A DNA stretch of 55,942 nt from Candidatus Erabacter solicola (GTDB taxonomy: Bacteria; Vulcanimicrobiota; Vulcanimicrobiia; Vulcanimicrobiales; Vulcanimicrobiaceae): NCBI GenBank assembly GCA_003136895.1, contig PLDY01000165.1:1-55942 (forward strand). Reading direction: 5' to 3'. Of the stretch, positions 51,656 through 55,942 are shown one piece after another (the stretch's first letter is position 1; each line of letters starts with the position of its first letter). The position numbers were made by a program, and so were the translations under genes. The notes below the pieces were generated by a model. It made no database searches. It was not told where the DNA came from and saw nothing but the letters and a program-made list of their open reading frames with translations.

Positions 51656-52819
51656 TCAAACCCGTGCGGCTGAGGGCTCCAGAAAGACTTGTAGCGCGGC
51701 GCGTACCGCGGAGCCGACCTGCAGTTGATAACCTTGCTGCAGGAGGACGATCTCGAGCGCACCGATCGCGCCGAGAATATCGGTCTGCGAGAGCGCGCCC
51801 ATCGTGCCGATGCGCAGAATCTTGCCCTTGAGATCTTGCTGGCCGCCGCCGATGATCACGCCGCAGTCCTCGCGCAAGGCCCGCCGTATTTGATCGGCCG
51901 AGAGCGACTCGGGCAAACGTAGCGCGACGACGGTGACCGAGTGAGCGCCGGGTTGCGAGAAAAGTTCGAGTCCGAGCGCGCCGGCCGCGGCTCGGATCGC
52001 GCGCGCATACCGCTCGTGCCGCGCGTAGACGGCCGGCGCACCCTCGGCATGATAGCGGCGTATGCCGACATCCAGCGCGAACGCTATTGAGACCGGCGGC
52101 GTCCACGGCGTTTGGCCCTGCGGCGAGAACTCGTGCGCCCGCGCAAGATCGAGATAGAAGCGCGGCGACTTGGCCTGCGCGATGCGTTCCCAGCCGCGCT
52201 TCGAGACCGCAACCATCGCAATACCGGGCGGAACCGCGAGCGCTTTCTGCGAGGCCGCGACCACGATATCGAAGCCCCACGCATCCATCTCAAACGCTGA
52301 GGCGCCGAGCCCGCTGACCGAGTCGACGACGGTCGTCGCCGGATGCCGGCCGACGGCGCCGGCAAGGGCGGCCATGTCGTTCTGCACGCCGGTCGAGGTC
52401 TCGTTGTGCGTTAACAAGATGCCGTCGATCGCATGTGCGGCGTCGGATTTCAGGCGCGCGGCGAGCGCGGCCGGATCGACGGCGCTGCCGTACGGCGTGT
52501 CGAGCAGTTCGACTTCGAGGCCGTACGTGCGCGCGATATTGGCCAGGCGTTTTCCGAAGACGCCGACCGGAGCGATTAGCACCCGTTGGCCCGGCGAGAA
52601 CGCGCTCGAGACCGCGGCCTCTAGGCCGCCCGTTCCCGAACACCCCAAGATCACGACGTCGCCGTTCGTACCGAAAATTGGCCGCAGACCATCCTCGATA
52701 CGCCCCAGCAGTTCGGCGAATTCCGGACCCCGATGATCGATCATCGGCTTCGCCATTGCCTCCAGAACAGGTTGAGCGACCGTGACGGGACCCGGAATGA
52801 AGAGAAGGTGTCGATGCAT
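51656..52819 (-). CDS. Class V aminotransferase, serine-pyruvate/alanine-glyoxylate type
   Basis: A 387-residue PLP enzyme. FIPGPVTVAQPVLEAMAKP is the family start, SGTGGLEAAVSSAF binds the cofactor phosphate, VVDSVSGLGASAFEMDAWG gives the aspartate that contacts the pyridine nitrogen, and the lysine that forms the Schiff base is in VAASQKALAVPPG. Substrates may be serine, alanine, glyoxylate, or phosphonate-linked amines (2-aminoethylphosphonate relatives are close). It is divergent from the CoA-transferase gene. Confidence 0.9.
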   Translation of the reverse strand: MHRHLLFIPGPVTVAQPVLEAMAKPMIDHRGPEFAELLGRIEDGLRPIFGTNGDVVILGCSGTGGLEAAVSSAFSPGQRVLIAPVGVFGKRLANIARTYGLEVELLDTPYGSAVDPAALAARLKSDAAHAIDGILLTHNETSTGVQNDMAALAGAVGRHPATTVVDSVSGLGASAFEMDAWGFDIVVAASQKALAVPPGIAMVAVSKRGWERIAQAKSPRFYLDLARAHEFSPQGQTPWTPPVSIAFALDVGIRRYHAEGAPAVYARHERYARAIRAAAGALGLELFSQPGAHSVTVVALRLPESLSADQIRRALREDCGVIIGGGQQDLKGKILRIGTMGALSQTDILGAIGALEIVLLQQGYQLQVGSAVRAALQVFLEPSAARV

Positions 52820-52856
52820 CGCAGTTTCATCCTACGATAGCGCAGAAAGGCCCTGT

Positions 52857-52883
52857 ATGCTTGTTGATTGCGATTCCGCTTGA
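52857..52883 (+). other. Eight-codon mini-ORF ahead of the CoA-transferase gene
   Basis: AAAGG (52846-52850) followed 6 nt later by ATG begins a short frame (MLVDCDSA) whose TGA overlaps the TTG at 52880. It may couple translation into the next gene, or it may be the real start of that gene with a one-base error in this read. Confidence 0.35.
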
Positions 52884-54061
52884 GCGCCGGACCGCTGGCC
52901 GGAACGCGCGTCATCGACCTGACGTCGGTCGTGATGGGACCGTGGGCCACGCACGTGCTGGCGGATTACGGCGCCGACGTGATCAAGATCGAGCCGCCCG
53001 GCGGCGATATCATCCGCACCGCCGGACCGATGCGCAATCCGTTGATGGGTCCCGTTTTCCTCAACTCATCGCGCGGCAAACGCAGTGTCGTGCTCGATCT
53101 CAAACAGCCGCAGGACCGCGCGGCGCTACTCAAACTTTGCGCGAGCGCCGACGTGTTCATGCACAACGTGCGGCGCCAAGCGATGGCGCGGCTCGATCTC
53201 GGCTACGAAGTCGTCGCGCGCGCGAATCCGGCGATCGTGTACGTCAGTCTGCTCGGCTACGATCGCCAGGGGCCGAAAGCCGATCTGCCGGCCTACGACG
53301 ATCTGATGCAAGGTGCGTGCGGGCTCGCTTCGCTGTTCACCGCTTCGGGCGACGACGCGCCACAATTCGTGCCCGCGCTCGTCGCCGACCGCTACGTGGG
53401 TGTGACGGCGGTGAACGCCGTGCTGGCGGCGTTGCTCGAACGCACGCGGACGGGCGCTGGGCAGGCGATCGACGTTCCCATGTTCGAAACGATGGTCGAA
53501 TTAGTGTTGAGCGATCACCTCGGCGGCCACACCTTCGAACCGCCGATCGGCCCGTTCGGCTACCAGCGCACGCTGTCGCCGTTTCGCCGGCCGTACCGCA
53601 CGTCGGACGGCTTTGTCTGCGTCTTGCTGTACAACGATGCGCACTGGGATACGTTCTTTCGGATCACCGGAAATCTCGAACGCTACGCATCCGACGCCCA
53701 TCTCTCCGATCCCGAAGGCCGCCGCCGCGATTTCAACCGCACGTACGGCGCCGTCGCCGAGATCCTCGCGATGCGTACGACGGCCGACTGGCTCGAATTG
53801 CTGCGCGCAAACGACATCCCGGTCGCTGAAGTGAACGACTTGGCCGCACTCCTCCGCGAGCCGCAGCTGACGGCGACGGGCTTCATCGAAACACACGAGC
53901 ATCCGAGCGAAGGGCGCATCCGTTCCGTTCGCGCGCCGGCGCGCTTCGACGGCTCGCGGCCCGAGCGAGCGGCGCCCGCTCCGCAGCTGGGCGAACACAC
54001 CGCGGAAGTCTTACGCGAGGCCGGCGTAGACGAAGCGTCGATTCGCGCGATCGTCAACTAA
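52880..54061 (+). CDS. CaiB/BaiF-family CoA-transferase (family III)
   Basis: About 393 residues. GPLAGTRVIDLTSVVMGPWATHVL, then LADYGADVIKIEPPGGD, and a large second domain with GYDRQGPKADLPAYDDLMQG, which is the order of family III CoA-transferases that move CoA between acids. The C-terminal part ends GEHTAEVLREAGV, as in many members. Start choices are TTG at 52868 or 52880; the latter overlaps the stop of an upstream mini-ORF. The substrate is unknown. Confidence 0.88.
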   Translation: MSAGPLAGTRVIDLTSVVMGPWATHVLADYGADVIKIEPPGGDIIRTAGPMRNPLMGPVFLNSSRGKRSVVLDLKQPQDRAALLKLCASADVFMHNVRRQAMARLDLGYEVVARANPAIVYVSLLGYDRQGPKADLPAYDDLMQGACGLASLFTASGDDAPQFVPALVADRYVGVTAVNAVLAALLERTRTGAGQAIDVPMFETMVELVLSDHLGGHTFEPPIGPFGYQRTLSPFRRPYRTSDGFVCVLLYNDAHWDTFFRITGNLERYASDAHLSDPEGRRRDFNRTYGAVAEILAMRTTADWLELLRANDIPVAEVNDLAALLREPQLTATGFIETHEHPSEGRIRSVRAPARFDGSRPERAAPAPQLGEHTAEVLREAGVDEASIRAIVN

Positions 54062-54121
54062 GAAGCCCAACGACGGCTTCCAAGAAATTTTGAAAGCGCC
54101 GAAGGGCCGCTGAAAGTACGT

Positions 54122-54152
54122 GCCGGGTAAGGCCCGCAATTGCTTACCCGGC
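54122..54152. terminator. Hairpin between convergent CoA-transferase and transporter genes
   Basis: GCCGGGTAAG (54122-54131) pairs perfectly with CTTACCCGGC (54143-54152) around an 11-base loop, in a 134-nt gap between convergent genes. A good candidate for ending both transcripts, though T tracts are short. Confidence 0.55.
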
Positions 54153-54194
54153 TAATCGAAGAAACGACCGGGGAGCGCGAATCGTTCCATCGGG

Positions 54195-55088
54195 CTATTC
54201 GAGGGCGGATTTTGGCCGTAACTGCGTCATCATGAGCGTCACGCCGAGCACGATGACGACGGCCCCCAGCACCGTGTGCCAGGTCAGCGGCTCGTGCAAG
54301 ACCAGCGCCGCCAGTGCGATCGCAACGACCGGATTGACGTACGAATAGGTGGAGGCGAGAACGGTTTCAACGTTGCGCGCCAGCCACACGTACGCGCTGA
54401 ACCCAACGATGCTGCCGAAGATGATCAGATACACAAGCGACGCCGTCGCAGCGGGCGTGAACTCCGCCGGCGTTAGGCGCTCGCGGAAGAGCAACCCGAG
54501 CAGCCCCAACTCGACGCAACCGACCAGCATCTGCATCCCGCTCATCTGCGCGAAATCCGTCGCGGGATAGCGCCGCTGAATCATCGAGCCGACCGACCAC
54601 GCGATCGAAGTTGCGGTCGCAATCACGACCGGGAAGAGCGGCAGATGTTCGGCCGCGCTCGGTGAGACGAGATAGGCCATACCTCCGATGCCCATCGCGA
54701 TGCCGACGATTGCAAGCGGCGAGAGGCGTTCGCGATAGAACGCGGCGCCAATGACCGCGTTCCAGAGCGGTGAGAGCGCGAAGAAGAGCGAGCCGAGGCC
54801 GCTCGGAATGTACTGCAGACACCAGGCGAACATTCCGTTGCCGAGCGTCAAGAGGATCGTTCCGGTGATCGCCGCGCCGCGCCAATCGCGCACCGAGGGA
54901 AGCGGCACGCCGCGGATCCGCGCGTACAGCCACAGAATCGCGCCCGCGACCAGGAAGCGAACCGAGGCCATGTACCAAGGCGGCAACGTCGCGACCGCAA
55001 CCTTGATCGCCGGCGCGGTCGAGCCCCAGAAGACGAATACCGCGAGCAGCGCAAGCACGATCGCGGGCACGTTCTTCGACGTGCGCAC
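54195..55088 (-). CDS. EamA/DMT-superfamily metabolite exporter
   Basis: A 297-residue membrane protein with ten helices in two EamA repeats of about 140 residues each, opening with VFVFWGSTAPAIKVAVATLPP and an LAVTAxW-like second-half pattern (TATSIAWSVGSMIQ). It ends in a short basic tail. Such proteins export amino acids, nucleosides or related compounds; the substrate cannot be told. GTG start at 55088; 20 nt after the lon stop. Confidence 0.9.
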   Translation of the reverse strand: MRTSKNVPAIVLALLAVFVFWGSTAPAIKVAVATLPPWYMASVRFLVAGAILWLYARIRGVPLPSVRDWRGAAITGTILLTLGNGMFAWCLQYIPSGLGSLFFALSPLWNAVIGAAFYRERLSPLAIVGIAMGIGGMAYLVSPSAAEHLPLFPVVIATATSIAWSVGSMIQRRYPATDFAQMSGMQMLVGCVELGLLGLLFRERLTPAEFTPAATASLVYLIIFGSIVGFSAYVWLARNVETVLASTYSYVNPVVAIALAALVLHEPLTWHTVLGAVVIVLGVTLMMTQLRPKSALE

Positions 55089-55108
55089 CGCGTGCGGAAC
55101 CCGCGCGG

Positions 55109-55942
55109 CTATCGTTTGCGCGAGGAGGCGACGGAACGCGTGCGCGCCGGCGCGCGCTTGCGCTCGCCGTTGACGCGTTTGATCGAACCGCGAATCGGCA
55201 CGACGTTGCTTTTCTTGCTTTCGATCGCGCCCAGCGCAACCGGCGTGATCAGCGGCTTGCCGAACGCTTGCAAGAAGACCTCCGAGATCTCTTCGACGCC
55301 GACGAACATCATCGTGTCGCGCACTTCCTTGGGCACGTCGTCGAGATCGAGTTCGTTGCGCTTGGGCATCACGATCTTGCTGATCCCGGCACGCTTGGCG
55401 CCGAGCACCTTTTCCTTGAGCCCGCCGATCGGCAACACTTGACCGGTCAGCGTGATCTCGCCCGTCATGGCGAGATTCGAATCGACCTTGTTGCCGGTCA
55501 ACAGCGACGCGATCGAGGTTGCGAGCGAGATTCCGGCTGAGGGTCCGTCCTTCGGCACCGCACCGGCCGGCACGTGGATGTGCAGGTCGTGCTTAGCGAA
55601 GTAGTCGTCCGGCAACCCGAGTTCGGGCGAACGCGAGCGCAAAAATGAAACCGCAGCTTGCGCGCTCTCTTTCATCACGTCGCCCAATTGACCGGTCAAC
55701 ACAAGCTTGCCGCTCCCCGGCATCGTCGTCGTCTCGATGAACATGATATCGCCACCGACCGGCGTCCAGGCCAAGCCCGTCGCCACGCCGACCGTCGCCA
55801 TCCGCTTCTTCACTTCGTTGTAGTAGCGCGGCTTCTTCAAGTAATCGACCAGGTTGTCGGGTTTGATGCGGCCCTTGAAACGCGGCTCCTCGGCGATGCG
55901 GCGCGCGACTTTGCGGAAGATCGTACCGATCTCGCGCTCGAG
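55109..55942 (-). CDS. lon: ATP-dependent Lon protease, C-terminal part only
   Basis: The right window edge cuts the gene, leaving the last 277 codons. Present are the end of the AAA+ part and the whole proteolytic domain with [11 protein letters not shown] (catalytic serine) and GGLKEK (catalytic lysine). A basic tail ([18 protein letters not shown]) follows the domain. Lon degrades damaged and regulatory proteins. The AAA+ half lies outside the window. Confidence 0.97.
   Translation of the reverse strand, partial: LEREIGTIFRKVARRIAEEPRFKGRIKPDNLVDYLKKPRYYNEVKKRMATVGVATGLAWTPVGGDIMFIETTTMPGSGKLVLTGQLGDVMKESAQAAVSFLRSRSPELGLPDDYFAKHDLHIHVPAGAVPKDGPSAGISLATSIASLLTGNKVDSNLAMTGEITLTGQVLPIGGLKEKVLGAKRAGISKIVMPKRNELDLDDVPKEVRDTMMFVGVEEISEVFLQAFGKPLITPVALGAIESKKSNVVPIRGSIKRVNGERKRAPARTRSVASSRKR

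Overview
The window is about 56 kb of high-GC bacterial chromosome (roughly 60-65% G+C by eye), almost fully coding, with many 4-nt start/stop overlaps and long polycistronic runs on both strands. I see no rRNA, tRNA, CRISPR array, transposase or phage gene. The gene content points to a free-living aerobe of a deep, poorly cultured lineage: ThyX, split coenzyme-B12 mutase, tricorn protease, ceruloplasmin-like multicopper oxidase, DUF4139 proteins, Nramp variant and a Fur/PerR peroxide system. Candidatus Eremiobacterota (WPS-2) or a neighbouring phylum is my guess; it rests on gene content only, not on a search.

Layout. 1-9620 (minus): uvrB followed by a tight run of seven genes (PDZ/membrane/GAF sensor, secreted protein, GNAT, metallo-lactamase-like/cupin fusion, barrel-like protein, GH38 alpha-mannosidase, HAD hydrolase cut by the window edge). 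9760-14169 (plus): prs behind a structured leader, then rplY, pth, a CAP-domain protein, a degenerate acetylglutamate-kinase-like protein and a secreted protein. 14243-16376 (minus): two lipoproteins. 16559-20194 (minus): peroxiredoxin, thioredoxin-like, thyX, a degenerate M48 membrane peptidase and tag, divergent from a Fur-family regulator at 20272 with a clear Fur/PerR-type box between them. 20731-30901 (minus): glmU, gltX, a B12-dependent acyl-CoA mutase whose residues match isobutyryl-CoA mutase, nadC-nadB-nadA, meaB and a membrane protein. 30925-35750 (plus): tricorn-type protease and a two-lobed aspartic protease. 35765-38359 (minus): Nramp-like transporter and multicopper oxidase. 38534-40875 (plus): promoter, attenuator-like leader, infC-rpmI-rplT and a fatty acid desaturase. 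40885-42456 (minus): NUDIX, HD and membrane proteins. 42546-48295 (plus): TrmH-type methyltransferase, a YqzL-like 33-residue protein, pheS, pheT and a CvpA-like protein, with an endonuclease III-like gene lying antisense between pheS and pheT. 48299-51551 (minus): two DUF4139 paralogues and a histone H1-like protein. 51656-55942: class V aminotransferase, CoA-transferase (plus), DMT transporter and the 3' part of lon.

The most unusual signal is at three translation genes. infC, pth and pheS have no ATG, GTG or TTG at a believable start. Each instead has a Shine-Dalgarno sequence followed by an in-frame ATA or GTA codon and then an alanine codon (ATA-GCA, GTA-GCG, GTA-GCC). Unusual initiation codons on infC are a known autoregulatory device in other bacteria; the same arrangement on pth and pheS would suggest a wider initiation-fidelity circuit. 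This is inference and needs comparative and proteomic checks. Other points worth a look are the catalytically altered M48 and HhH-GPD proteins, the PerR box, the isobutyryl-CoA mutase signature in a cluster with NAD synthesis, and the structured prs leader.
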